From Marthasterias glacialis (Eukaryota; Echinodermata; Asteroidea; Forcipulatida; Asteriidae): 64,000 bases of DNA. The notes below the pieces were generated by a model, which worked only from the letters and a program-made list of their open reading frames with translations, ran no database searches and was not told where the DNA came from. The stretch covers positions 19,113,938-19,177,937 of the forward strand of contig OU452226.1 in assembly GCA_911728455.2 (NCBI GenBank). The letters run 5' to 3'. How positions within the stretch are numbered: the stretch's first letter is position 1; each line of letters opens with the position of its first letter. Shown piece by piece: positions 1-13,900 of the stretch. The translations under genes and the position numbers were made by a program.

Positions 1-380
1 AAACCCACAAGACTTATGCCACAAATCCCACCCCTTGAGGTTAAGGGATGCCAATTGGAGCCCCACACCCAGGCTGAACCCCAACCACAAGGATATCCTA
101 CTGGGTGGTAAGACTACCCATACAGAGCAAGACCCCCTCCCCCCCCCCACACACCCAAGAATTTCATATTGGGTGTAATGCATACCCATCAAGACCAAAC
201 ACAAGAACCAATATCAACACAGAACCCAACCCCAACATATCCAATTGGGTGTAATGTCTACCCCCATCAAGGGCTCTCATAAGAACCCATACAACACAAG
301 ACCCCAACTCCAAAGGCATTGCAATGAGTGCAACACGTGCCCTTTATGCGCTCTCATACCCTCCCCTAGCACACGCTGGG
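1..380. repeat. Degenerate ~70-75 bp tandem repeat
   Basis: The motif TTGGGTGTAATG followed by a CTACCCATCAAGACC-like segment recurs near 102, 168 and 244, and a decayed copy near 320. It lies downstream of the GCN1 stop. Function unknown. Confidence 0.6.
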
Positions 381-776
381 TTTAAACAAGTTTTTGTGTA
401 GCTTTCCTATCACCATACATTCCTATTTTTCAGTAAGTTTCCAACTGTTGAAGACTTCAGCTAATAAACACATTTTTCTGTAGAGCAAACCGAGAAACAA
501 ATTTACAAAAAATCTGTCCGAAAAATGTTCAAGTCCAGAAAAACTTACAGCATTAAAGTGTTAAAATGCACACAAGAAGTCAAAGTCAACAATCGATTCC
601 TACTTGATACAGACGAAAATTTGCTTCAATAAAGTAATCGATCTGACTTAATGATTTACTGAGTTGGCTATGAGCTTCATTATGTACACACATAACTTCT
701 TCACATTACAATATCTTGAGTCTCCTGTTCATTCCCCATCCCGTTAATTAAATTTTAAAATTCTGCCCGGAGCTCC
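381..776 (-). other. GCN1: GCN1 3' UTR / downstream flank
   Basis: AT-rich sequence immediately 3' of the GCN1 stop, with no further ORF on the gene strand. It is presumed to be 3' UTR (inference). I did not find a clear minus-strand AATAAA hexamer, so the cleavage site is not placed. Confidence 0.5.
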
Positions 777-899
777 TCAGCGCATGACAGTGTCATCTGC
801 TTCAAAGTGTTGTTCAGGCTGATTGGCGACTTTACGTAGTCTCTTCATGCAATCATTCAGGTTGGCGGCTGGTACGGAGTCTAAGTTCTTCAGTATTGT
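777..899 (-). CDS. GCN1: GCN1 exon 40 (last, with stop)
   Basis: Encodes [16 protein letters not shown] and the acidic C-terminus ending DDTVMR, then TGA. Acceptor CCCCCACAG, phase 0 entry. It matches the family's C-terminal SLSKILD...DDTIL tail. Confidence 0.93.
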   Translation of the reverse strand, partial: TILKNLDSVPAANLNDCMKRLRKVANQPEQHFEADDTVMR

Positions 900-1915
900 C
901 TGTGGGGGAAATAAATATGGGGTTTGATACAAGTGCCGTTTTATCACAGACACAATCTTTTCCCTGTTTTCGATTCACAGACTCAATGTGAATGGAAATC
1001 TAAAGGCTTCAACGCTTCATTGTAGAAAATATCTAAACTTGACACGTGAGTACAAGTGGGTAGGCACGTATTCAAACCATATTCTTTGGGGAGCTGTATG
1101 AAATAATAATCATAATTGGGCTTCTCATCCTTAACCCTAACTCCCCTGAGTGATTTACTAGGATCCTTCGCCACTCTAACAAATTCCAACACCATATGGG
1201 TAACTCAACACCCAAACTGTGGTGCTCTGATTATGGTGGTATGCCAGAACCCATGTAAAAGCATGATCAGATTACTCATGCAGTCCCCAGTCCAACAAAA
1301 TCCAACAAAACCTGCTGTTGGGGTTTGATAGAATAGGGACTGTAAAGGGTTAATGCAGCTGAGAAGCTGAATTGCAAAGAAAACGGCTACAATGTGGACA
1401 GTGGTTGAGCTGCAGGCATGTGAAGGTGTCTCTTGGCAGCCAGCCATATCGACCCATATTTGACCACGGAACACAGCCAGAGATTGAAGGGCGAGGGCGG
1501 AGAACCGGAGGACCTGGGGAAAAACCTCTCCCAGCACAGGACAGATCTTATTTTCAACTCTTCCTCACACATGGCCCTAACCGGGAATCGAACCAGGGCC
1601 ACAATGGTGAGAGGCGAGCGCTTTACACAGAGGCCACCCATGCCACCCACTCAAAAGTGGAAACGTCCCAGACCGAGAGGCTAGACACAAAATTAATTTA
1701 ACGAATTTTAGAGTTCAAATTTGCTGTTGAGATAAAACAAAGTTGAGGGTTCACACAAAACAGTGCACCATCATGAGAAGGTCCCAGAAAGGCCATTCTC
1801 AAAGAAAGCAGTTGTCATGCAGGATCTACAATATATGCCAAAATATACATTTCAGGCAAATGGAAAACATCTGTAAGCTTCGCATATATTAGATGTTATC
1901 ATTAACCACACTCTG

Positions 1916-1951
<36 letters not shown>

Positions 1952-4900
1952 ATTATTTGGAGCTCAAACAAATGTGTTTTTTATTCAAAATACGTTGACA
2001 TTGGTTCCAAATAATGCACAGTGAAAAATGGCCACACCAAGTCCAAGGCAAACTAATTTATTGTCTATAAATATTACCGGGGTCATTACCTGTACATGTG
2101 AGTCATTTTCTCGTAGTCTCAGTAGCGCCACCAATGCTATCTCACTGTCAGCTTGCACTGCAGTGTTTTTGTCTTTCGTGTTGCTGACAAGGACGATAAC
2201 GAGCGGTTTGATGACTGCCATGCCGAGTGGTAGCTCGGTTGCCTTGGCGATCAGTGTAATCATCTGGGCTGCTGTCATTTTGATGTCGTTTGCTGAATGG
2301 TTGAGATTCTGAAACGAGAAATGGCAAAAGAATTGGAATCTGTGCAAACAACACCTCCAAAAAAACCCATTTACATTACACACAAATTTGAAAGTGCCAA
2401 AACTAAATATCCCTGATGTACACACAATCTATAGGCACTGAGATACACGGTTTTTGCATTGAGCGTCTCTCATTTGAGATACAATTTTGTTATCAATTCC
2501 AGATACATTGTTGTTGCACTGACATGACAGTGTATTACTTCAAAATAATATCATTAACAACTTCTACAAATTTGATAGACGATTTATTATTAATGCATTG
2601 ACCAATCACACTCTAGTCAATATATGCAACATTTATCCTCCAGCAAGCTAGAATCCCAGCAAGCTAGAATCCTCACTTCTAATTGGTCAACAGCAATGAG
2701 ATAGACTCTTTAATATATGTGGCGTGTTGTGGCCGAGTGGTTAGTGCGTCGGACTCAAGCTCTGGTGGCTGAGTCATCGGAGTGTGGGTTCGAGTCCCGG
2801 TCATGACAGTTGTGTCCTTGAGCAAGGCACTTAACCATAATTGATTCGTAAAAGTTGGGGAGGTAGAGCCTTCTGCTCTACCAGCCAGGCTTCTGATAGA
2901 TGATACCCAAGCTTACATCCTTACGGACTGTAAAGGGGGTAACTCTGTTTCAGCCCCAGGAGTAGGTGGCAACAGACCCTGGAAAAACAGTCGATTTGTA
3001 GCCCACACCTCGAATGGCTTACTGGCCTTGTGTGTCTGGCGACTTCCATAAAAATTAAAAAAAATAAAAAAACACCCAAGTATATCCTTGATTTGAGGTC
3101 ATGCGGCATGTGTTATTCACAGTATTGCACTGCTACATCATTGAGCGTGCATTTTTAAAACCATTCAGTGTGCATTTTCGTTCTATCCTTTTTGCACTAT
3201 TGCATGCTCGACCATTGCGTGCACAAAAAAAAGCAGCACAAAACGCCCTCATTTTGACAGGACACAACCCTTTGCCAGAATGCAGTCTTATTATTGGTCT
3301 TTATTTTATAGCTTTATCCTTAAATCAAATAACAAAGATCTACTTGGATGTTATATTAAACAACTAATGAATGTTTTGTATTCGTACAATTCGTGCAGAG
3401 TATATTCATTCGTTGAAAGATGGAAGGTACATTCAACTCAGCTTCGCCTCGTTGAATGAAACATTCCATCTTTCAACTCACAAAAATACTCTCACCATTG
3501 CACTCATAAACATTCATTATTTGTATAACATCCCACTCCCAAATCCTATATTGCATCCTGCATATGGAGTGCAATAGGTATACTTACATACTTAATACTG
3601 CAACACGTTTAAGAAATCAAGAACTTATCTGTTGATGTTTACTAACTTTAATTTCAACCTTTTAAAGAGTATAATATTCTGAAATTCACCTTGATTTAAG
3701 TTGTTAAAATCTATAGACCATGTAAACTTTGTTTACAAAAAGAGTGACCTTGTACATTCCATGGCATTTCCTGGTCATATCAGAAACTTTATAATTTGTG
3801 TTAAAAATTACTGCATAAAATGAAGGTTTGTAAAAAGTAACAACAGTACAAGTTTTAAGATACGCTCCCTTTCTTCAAGTCAAAAGTTGACAAAAACTTG
3901 TACGGCACAATTTTTATAAAATGTAAGACTTTATGTTCTTTTCCTTTGAGCTTTGTACAAGTTGTGCCTGCAGGAAGTCCAGGCTCTGTGGCTCTTTTGT
4001 GGACATGTAATGTCACAGGTTACATGGTCTATTAGGCGCAAGATGGGGAACTCTGGCTGAAATGTGAAATCTCACTGGACGCCATTTCGGCAAGTGACTC
4101 TATTGATGCAACACTGATAAGCGCGGACCAGTGTAGACAATGACAATTGCTATCAATGGGAAACACAGGCATTCACTTGGTGAAATGGCGCCCAAGCGTA
4201 TTTCACTTTCCAACAGTAGATAAAGGCCCAGTTCCCCATCTTGCACCTACGGCGCTCTATAATCTTTGGTGCAAACTTTTAGAAAAACAGAAAAAACACA
4301 CCCAGCCTTCGGTCTCAGTGCATAGAGGGAGTACAAGGGCTATATTACTCCGTCCTCCTCGAGAGCACACAGGATAACTAATGGGGGCTCTATGGCTAGG
4401 GCCTAGATGTGTATCAGTGTTACAATACATTGTATGTACGCACCTTTACCAAGATGGAGATGACATTAGCAGGGAGTTCATCTCCAATGGTGACCAGATG
4501 CTGACCAAAGAACCCCACAGCCCTCAAACCACTCACACATACAGGTATCTGACAATCAAATATCAACCATTCAGATAGAAAATATAAATCAAACTTAAAT
4601 TGCATAAATAAAGCGATTGTTTTCAATCTGAAGACTACCAATGAACAACCAAATTACCCGACGAGAAATATTTGAATAGTTGACTACCTTCTGACTGGTG
4701 CCCCGTGAAGATAGGGACTCTGTCAACATAGGTCTTTGATAGCACAGTTGGTAGAGCACCGGCACGTAAAGCCAGAGGTTGCAGGTTCAAATCCCGCTTT
4801 GGTCAATTTTCTTTGTTCACTCAAAATTGTGATATATTTATGTATGAAATACTACAGTTTGCGAGAAAAATGAGCCCCACTACTCAGTTTTTAATTTGAC

Positions 4901-7900
4901 TTGCCATTAAAAGCGTATTTTAATATTGACAAACACAAAATTCCCATAAAGAAATGTGGCCGCCAAGTTTCAGCAACGTACGGTCTGTATTTTGAAAAGT
5001 AAAAGTTCCTCCGACTTCATCCAGTCTTGGTATGTCACATGGTAAGGGGCAAAACTTTAGCATAGTTACATAAGAGAAGGCAAACACCCATACGCATTTC
5101 TCCATGAAAGGTGTGGCACAAAGGATACCAGTCTTAAAGGTGACTGTACAAAAAGTTGCCCTGAACCATTTGATGTAGCAACAGTATTTTAAATCTGAGG
5201 AATTCAAATTGAGCATTTAATATTTACCAAACAAGTCACTGTACGTGACAATTTTAGAATTTAACTTCTAGATGGCTTATAGACCTTTCTTTTGCAACGT
5301 CACAGCCCGAGTTTTTGCCAACCAAGATGGTAAAACTACGGGGGAGCCATGAATGCAAAGCAAAAACAGATAATCACAGTTTGCAAAAATGTTACACAAA
5401 TATTCAGAAACTGTTTAAAATTTGTTGGAAGCAAACCAGCCAATAATGGGATATATTTTCTTTAAATAGAAAGTTGCAAAAATGTTGAATTTGGTCACAA
5501 TGTCTGTCAACGAGACTTGAATGTTTTGCTACATTTGGCCGTCCATGCCAACCAGCGTGGTTTGTTTATCAACAATAGAAAGGTCAATTTATCTGGTTGA
5601 AATGTAAGATGTACACAAGATTATTACCCTGACTCACCCTATCATTGGCTACGTTCTTCAAGACAGTCTCAAGTACCAAGGCTCTATATTTATCAGACAG
5701 CAACTTCTCTGGAGCCTCTTTGATGGCTACGGCTAGAGCCACACACCGACCATGCTGCAGCACCCAGACTGCACTAGGGTCGCTCACTGCAAAATAAACC
5801 CAACAGCAGGGATGAGACTTGACAAATGCAAACGTTCCTTATTCTAAACCTAAAATCTCCCACATTATACAATTCAGACTCTGCGCATCACCAGAAAGAC
5901 AAAACTACAGGTTTGGACACAGTGTGGACTGTTCCTTTCTCCCTTTGGTGACTGCTTTACTTCTTTTGAAGAAAATTTGAAGGCTCAAGGAGATTTTGAG
6001 AAAATCTTGAAATCAGGAAGAATCACACGTCTGCAACAGACAATATTTAAGTCTTTCCTGCCTTAACTCTTTTGTCACCACTTTATCCAGATTATAATGG
6101 TGCTAGGCAAATAAATTGCTGTCCAAACAAAAAAACAATGTGTTACTATATTGATCCATTATATCATACCAATAACATATAACTAAACCAGATTTAGTTA
6201 CCCAAATCTAGTAACTTGGATTTAGTAACTAGGGTTTAGTGACCAAGATATAGTATTCCAGATAATGCAGACCAAGTAACCTAGAACCCAGATTTAGTAA
6301 CCTTGATTACTTAAACTAGTATTATAATAGATGTTAAATTCGCCCGGTAGCTGGAGGTAGTTTGGTGTATGGGTAAAACACAAGTACACAAGAGGAAATG
6401 GCCATTAACACATGCGTTTGTACAGTATTTTTCTGGTTTTTGTTATGGCACCGATGTTCAAGAATAATTAGAAGAGGGAAATCAGCTGATCAGCTGAAAA
6501 GTTGCATGCCTGTGCCTACTAGAAAAACGCGTATATGTAGAGTTTTCTGCTAACGTTAGCATAGACTGTTGCTTTTCGTAACCAGTAGCATCATGAAATT
6601 GCGCCCAACCCCGAGGTTGGTTGGGGTGCTCTCAAAAATAAAATTCCCAATAGTTGTCACTTACCGACAATGTGGGACACGATGAGCGAGTTAAGTTCGT
6701 CATCGGGTAGAATGGGACAGAGCGCCCCCACACAGCCTGCAGCTGCCATCCGGGCAGTGTCCTGACAAAGAAATGTTGTATATTATTCCATCAAAAGAAA
6801 TCGTCAAAAATGGAAAATGCGCACCATTGATTAGGGTAAATTTCTCAGAACTTGAGCACGCTAGGAGCATTCCAGAAGGTGACTGTTCTCATTTGAGCAT
6901 GATTTTTTTCTAACTGGAAGTGTTAGCAGGGTTCTCCCCATCAACAAGCTGGCATATCCGGCTGATAAGCGCGAAATACGGGCCGACAGGTGGGTTTTAC
7001 GTCCGATACGTAAAAAAAAAAAGACAAAAAAAGACAAGCAAACAAACAAACATTTGTTTGAAAGATTTTAAGATCAAATTCACGAAAGTCATAACACAAA
7101 ACCATTTTACATGCTCCAGATTGCACGGCAGAGCTTTTCAAATCAAACATAAACATCAAATAAAAACATTCCAAGGACCTGGTTTTAATTCAGCGTGCTT
7201 TGGCCACACTTTCAAAATTTGGGTCCAGAATGCCCCCCCCCCCAGTTTTGAAAAACCCTGGAGAGAACCCTGGTCAAGAATGCATGATTTGGACAACAGG
7301 AATTCTGTGCGTGGAATATTTGAGTAATAAGTACTTTCAACGATTAACAAGAGGCACTTGCAACAGACCGTATTTTTGACAGCAAGAGGGCACACCATTT
7401 TGAAAGTACAAACATATTTCAAAACAGTAAAAATCCAAATTTTCCAAGTAAATACATTGTATCTTCTGCTGATTACACTGTAAAACTGCCAATAAAAAAC
7501 CCTCAAAAGTCGTATTTTAACTGCTTTATTAGAAGTCTAATTGCATCTGGTTTACCACATTATTTCTATGGTTTCCTCTTGCTGTCAAAAATAAGGCTCA
7601 TTGCAACAGCTACTACTCCTGCTGTGAACACTTCACAGTTTTCACAAATGACTCTGGTATTGGACCCTGGTAAGCTAAACTTCTGCTGTGGTTGTATGAC
7701 TCACCTCTGGAGTGGAGAGTAACCCCACCAGGGTTGATGTGATGGCTTTCCTGTTGGCTTCGTTCATCTTCTTTCCTCCACCTCTGATCACGCCGCGTAC
7801 AGCCTGCAGTAATGTCTCTCTGCAACACAAATGTTCATGCTAAGTTTGTACTGCTTAGACGTAGGAATCAAACCAATGGAACTCCACAGTCTACAACTAC

Positions 7901-10900
7901 AAACCCACTAAGATTTAAAAAAAAAAATAAAAAATAAAAAATGTGACACTGCTTACACCAGGCCTGATTGCTTCGTTCTTGAAAGGGCAAGGGCACCAAG
8001 GCATTTTCTTCTTGATAAAGGGCACCTCTGTGAGGAAATTGTACATTTCTACTGGAACATTTCAAGGGCACCAAGGCAATGACCAGAGGCAATGGAGGCA
8101 ATTGCCTCTGTGAAGTATCAGGCTTGTTACACTAATCACTATTCTAAGCAGAATATTCCACTTTTTCATGAGCATAAAACCATAATGGAATCTGACTGGA
8201 TCAATTTAATTTATTTTTTGGGTGAACGAAGAAAAATTGACCAGTGCATGATTTGAACCTGCGACCTCTCGGTTAGCGCGCCGGCACTCTACCAACTGAG
8301 CTATCTAACCCAATGATGGCAGTCTCCCTATTTTGCCAATGTCTTTGTTTGGAAGCCCTTTAACCTTAAACTGCCGTACAACCAGGGAATAGTTTGTGGT
8401 TACCGACTCCCGTTTTTGCGGAGCTCACTGAACTGTTTCGGTCGGTGTGTTACACGTCAGAAACTTGTTTCTTTTCTCGGTCGACCAAAACATGTCCCAG
8501 GAGTCGAGGACCATACAACAGTCACTACCTTAACGAGCAGTTTTCTAAACAATCACGACCTTCCAGCACCCAGTACCCAAATACTATCACTCACCTGACT
8601 CCTGTCTCGTTGTCTTCATTCTTGATGCCATTATGCAGCTCTACAAACAGAGGATCTACCCTGGCGTGAATAACCACCAGTTTGGACAGAGCAGAGGCTG
8701 CCTCGAGGCGCACTGAGCGGTTGGGATCGGAGAGCGCCCTCAGGAAGGTGGTTTGTAGTTGAGGAAGGAATGGCTTGAGGAGAACACCAACCTTTATGGG
8801 AAAAAAAAAAGGGAATTCAGTTCAAATGCTGCTGGTTATTTAGTGTTAAATTGGCCATATGTTTCAAGGTCTGAGGATATGTGGATTGCAGAGGATGTGT
8901 GGATTGCAGAGGATGTGTGGATTGCAGGGGATATGTGGATAGCAGGGGATATGTGGATAGCAGGGGATGTGTGGATAGCAGAGGATGTGTGGATAGCAGG
9001 GGATATGTGGATAGCAGGGGATATGTGGATAGCAGGGGATATGTGGATAGCAGGGGATATGTGGATTGTAGGGGATATGTGGATAGCAGGGGATGTGTGG
9101 ATAGCAGAGGATGTGTGGATAGCAGGGGATATGTGGATAGCAGGGGATATGTGGATAGCAGGGGATATGTGGATAGCAGGGGATATGTGGATAGCAGGGG
9201 ATGTGTGGATTGCAGGGGATATGTGGATAGCAGGGGATGTGTGGATAGCAGAGGATGTGTGGATAGCAGGGGATATGTGGATAGCAGGGGATATGTGGAT
9301 AGCAGGGGATATGTGGATAGCAGGGGATATGTGGATAGCAGGGGATATGTGGATTGTAGGGGATATGTGGATAGTTGGGGATATGTGGATAGTTGGGGAT
9401 ATGTAGATAGCAGAGAATGTGCGGATAGAAGTCATTTTTTAAGAAACGGTTGATCTGCGGTTATCACAATACCCTGCGGAAATTTGAGTTCAGTGCAGAG
9501 AAAAGCATTTTCTAAACCTTGCTTAAACATATCATCATAACCCACTGCCAAACTCTGACAAAGTTTCAAAGTTACGCCTGATCTTGCAAACTGAATGGAT
9601 GTGACATACTAAGCATTCAAAAACTACTAATGTCTTATCTTAAGTGATGTTTGAAGCTTTGCATGGATTAGGAGACTAAGAATAAACTATTGCTAGTAAA
9701 CTTACGGGTACAACTATGTGTTTAAATCTCTTTTGTGAGGAGTGTTGGCTCTGAAAAAAAGAGATTTATTCTCAATGTCTATCTTGGAGGCCGTTAGGGT
9801 GAAACCTACCTTTCCAAGTAGTAGTGTGAGCGTCTGCAGGATGGCAACTTTCAACGTCCAGGTGTAACGGTCACCCAGGACCCTGATGAGCGGCCCGGTA
9901 ATATTAACCACCTGGGACTTGAGGGCATCGTTGCTGGTCAGCTTGATGACCTGGCCCAGCCCCGAGGCAGCCTGCTCCTTGAGATCCTGGGGGCCGTTTA
10001 ACAGCGCCTCCCTGAAGATGGGTAGGATGGGGGAGATGCCCTTCTTGGGAAGGCAGAACCCTGGGAGTTCCTTGTTCTGGAGGCCATCGGCAGCGTAGCG
10101 GATGGCTAGGCGGAGGGAGGAGATATGCTGCAGTTGGTCTGCAGAAGTCAAACTCTGACAGAGAAGAATAAAAATGAATCAATGCATTGTTTAACAATTT
10201 GCACATCATAAAAAAAGTTAACACAATAGTTCAGTCAACGGGTTATATCTTGAAGACTCAAAAATGCGCAATTTGCTTCGTGCAACAAGATCTGTGAGTC
10301 TCACTAAAATGATTCTGTGCAAACATCCAAGGGTGTGTAAAAAAAAATAAAAAATTTCAGCATACAAAGCATAATCATTATACAACCGTGTTACGCTGGC
10401 CTGATAAATTCTGAACTATATTCTTTATTACTATATTTTTGTTATACCATACACCGACGTGTGATGAGCACTGTATACTCAGTGTTTTCCCGATTCCTGC
10501 GGGGAAAAACAAAATCTACAGGCACTCTACTTCTCCATGAACCTGGCATTCTAGGGCATTTATCTAAACCAATAGGCCACCGAGCATGCCCAGTGGCGAG
10601 AGGCCACCGAGCATGCCCGGTGGCGAGAGGCCAGGTCGAACCCAGTAATTACCAGCAGGTACCGCAAACATATTCTTTACACTGAAAAGCTCTGTGTGAA
10701 AACATGGTAGTTAAGTGTGACATTAGGTTTGTTGTGTAGCCTTCTCGAGATACGACATTCCTGCAGTGTCAACCGGGATTTTTGTGGGGATGATTACCAA
10801 ACTCATATTTGTCTTCTAAGGATGTCCAACAAAGCAAGGGCTTATTGGTGACCAACCTCATGTTGTAAAACTTTTGTGATGCGTAGAGGTACAAACCTAC

Positions 10901-13900
10901 CTTAGTAACGGCATTGAGGGCGTCCCACGTCACTTCCAGGACACTGCGGTCATCATCCTTCATCAAGAAGATAAGCGCCCTCAGCAGACTTGGCACAAAC
11001 TGGGAGTAGTTCACTTTGGTCTGACTACAATAGACATAAAGAAGCGTCGCTGCAGCACGTCGCACCCCTGCACTGGGGCTCTTCGTAGCTGGTAGGATTT
11101 CATCCATGATAATCTGGAGGCCTTGCTCATCCTTCACGGACAATACGACAGTCTGACAATGTTGAAGCTCCTGAAACAATTTTTTTTGAAATAATTAGAA
11201 AAATGCTATTGTTTTTTAAAGGGGATGTGCAGATATCTAGTGTTCGTTATCAAAAGGCTTTTTTGTGTCTTCGTGTAATGCCTTATTATACTTTGCCAAC
11301 AGAGGGCGTGCACTCTTGTTCTGTCACACTGTTATGAAAGCGCCCTCTAGCATTCGATGGTGCTTACCTGTATTGTAGAATGCAAAGTAGCAAGATAACA
11401 AAGGCTCTCAACCTGTTTATTGGAAACAATGGGAGTTGTAACCGTGTGTGTATCTTGTGATGTGTGTAGAGACTGTGTTGTGTACATTGTGATGACAACG
11501 CAATGTGGTCTGCGTTTCGCGGCCTGTTCGATAGAAGTTATCCAAACCGTAAAATAAAGGAAAAGTGTAACCGGCCGGACGATCGGTTGGAAAGGCATAC
11601 TGGCCAAGATGGCCATGACATGTGCATTTTTTTGATGGGGGTATCACGGCCAATAGCCACGGTTAAGATCGAGGCCTGTTACACAATCCTCGGAAAAAGG
11701 GAGATTTGAAGCATCAAATTCCAGTACCCCTTGTTCCTCTCTGTTATGGGGCAAACCAAGCATACCATGCACAGCATGCTAGACAAAGGAATGTTCTGGC
11801 GTCTAATACACATCTGCCGTGAGCATCCCTAGACATTTTTTAAAAACATGTCCATTAGGCTTCTGTTTGCATGTCTCTTATACTGAATATTTCTTATACT
11901 TGAATCGTTAAAAATGTTCTTGTACTCGTACTTGTACCCACAGAACAGTATTTGTACTCACAGAGGAGTACTTGGTCTGCCAACTGTTTTTCAGTTCCTA
12001 CCTCCAGTTCCTGGGGTGTTCCCACGCTGTTTTTCAGAGCATCCATGAGGGCAGGTAGAATCTTACTCAGATGTTTGGTGAGGGCCTCCCCTGCAACCTC
12101 CGACAAGATGGCCAACACTCTGGTGTTCACTGGAGGCTGGATCAACTGATGGAACACCAAAAACATTCCAATTAAAGGCAATATATGGGATTGGTTATCA
12201 TCAAAACAAAAATGATTAATTTCAGCTTGGGAGTTTGATTATAAAGTTAACATCAGTGCTAAGCCTTCACACTATAAATAAATGAGAAAATAGCATCGGT
12301 ATAAGCACAAAATGATGATTGATTATTTTTCAATTCTGTTTGTGTCACGTGAATTACTGAAGACTGATTTCAATTTCAGAGAACATTTTGCCAGGTAGTA
12401 TATATTTTGTGGCATTTCTAGGCTGAGCTGTCTAGTGCTTTGAACTCAAATTATGATGGCTGATTTATTTGCCATACAGCTAACATGGCTAGTCGTGGCC
12501 AAGCGGTCAACCGCACTGGACTCAAGCTCTGGTGTTCTGATCAGCAGAGTGTCGGTTCGAGTCCCGGTCTTGACACTGTGTCCTTAAGCAAGACACTTAA
12601 CCATTATTGCTTCGTCTTCCGGATGGGACGCGAAGCCGTAGGTCCCATGTGCTGTGTAATACATGTAGAAGAACCCAGTTACACTTATCGCTAAGAGAAG
12701 GGGTTTTCCCCGGGTGTTTCTGGCAGCGGCTGCTGAATGCGCCGCAGCACCCTGTAATCCATTACAAGGTGCTACATAAATGGGTCTCATAATTAAAAAA
12801 CTATCAAATTGTACCTAATTGTTGGTAGATACGTGCGCTACGTAAGAATCCGGTATCATTATTACCATAAAATGTCAGCGTAGATACGTGCACTATATAA
12901 GACTCCGATATTACTATTACTATAAAATGTCAGCGTGCACAAATGACCTCCAAGCAGATGCCCACCAATCACTACACACACAGCATTCTCCTGGTTCTGT
13001 TCCTTCAGTACTGTACCTTAGGGATGAGGAAGGGTAAGACCACTCTACTCTTGACCATCATGACTTGCTTCAGACCGTCCAGTGCATACGGACCCAGTTC
13101 CTCATCATCAAGCTGTTTCAATAACTCTGGTAAGATGTCATCTAATGCTCTATGACCTGATGTAAACAGAAACAAAAAAACAGAAACGGCTCAATTTTTA
13201 AGAGCTGCTCAATCCTCTTGTTACCAAATTGGGTGCATTCTAGTAGCTTCCATGGGTCAGCCCCGCGTCTCCTAGTGTCGGTCGAGTAGCTCATGGCGTC
13301 ACTCTGGTGGCTAACCCGAGTCCGCCACCATTACCCTGCTCATGAACTGGGGTCGTGGAAGCAGAACTGGGTTAGTTTCGTCACAAAAGGTGGTGAAGTA
13401 CAGATATGTTTTAATATTTATGGTAAAATAATTAATAAACAGTTTGGAAAAGTGTAACTTAGAAACGGTAGGTAGTCCCAGCACATTCACTCAATTTAAT
13501 CAGAAAGAGGGCACCTAAATTATGAAAATTACTTACTTGGTAAACATTATTTGTTACTTTTGGTAAATACTAAATAGGAGTAGACTATGAATGACCTTTG
13601 ACATTTGCACTATTCCACACAGTTCCCATGAGAAGGCACGTATTGGTTTGTTTAGCCCCCGCAGGGACTCATTTGTGTGACTTAACCCCGATACGTCAGA
13701 GAAGCTACTCGAACACACCCAATGTTTTGACATAAACAACCGCTGGTGACAGATGTGTTTGACCACTGATTAAATTTACCCTTTGCATGACATGCGGGTT
13801 TCAAACTGCAACAGAGTCCTATCCTGCAACAAATTATTCCAGACATACATAACAAACACACAAACCCAATTTCGGCCAAGATAGGCATGGACCTTCTCTA

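Noticed and set aside
1116..1701. Several overlapping ORFs of 70-110 residues on both strands
   Set aside because: They run through a SINE-like element and intron sequence with no family resemblance.
4735..4803. Functional tRNA gene
   Set aside because: A- and B-boxes are present, but the same head is followed by the same non-tRNA tail at 8222 and 18002, and the acceptor stem does not pair cleanly; a SINE head fits better.
8876..9425. CRISPR-like regular repeat
   Set aside because: Units are contiguous with no unique spacers, and the genome is eukaryotic; a minisatellite.
8759..9453. Three overlapping long ORFs of hexapeptide repeats on both strands
   Set aside because: They are frame-open only because the minisatellite period (18 bp) is a multiple of three. 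They lie in a GCN1 intron and have no start context or homologous protein.
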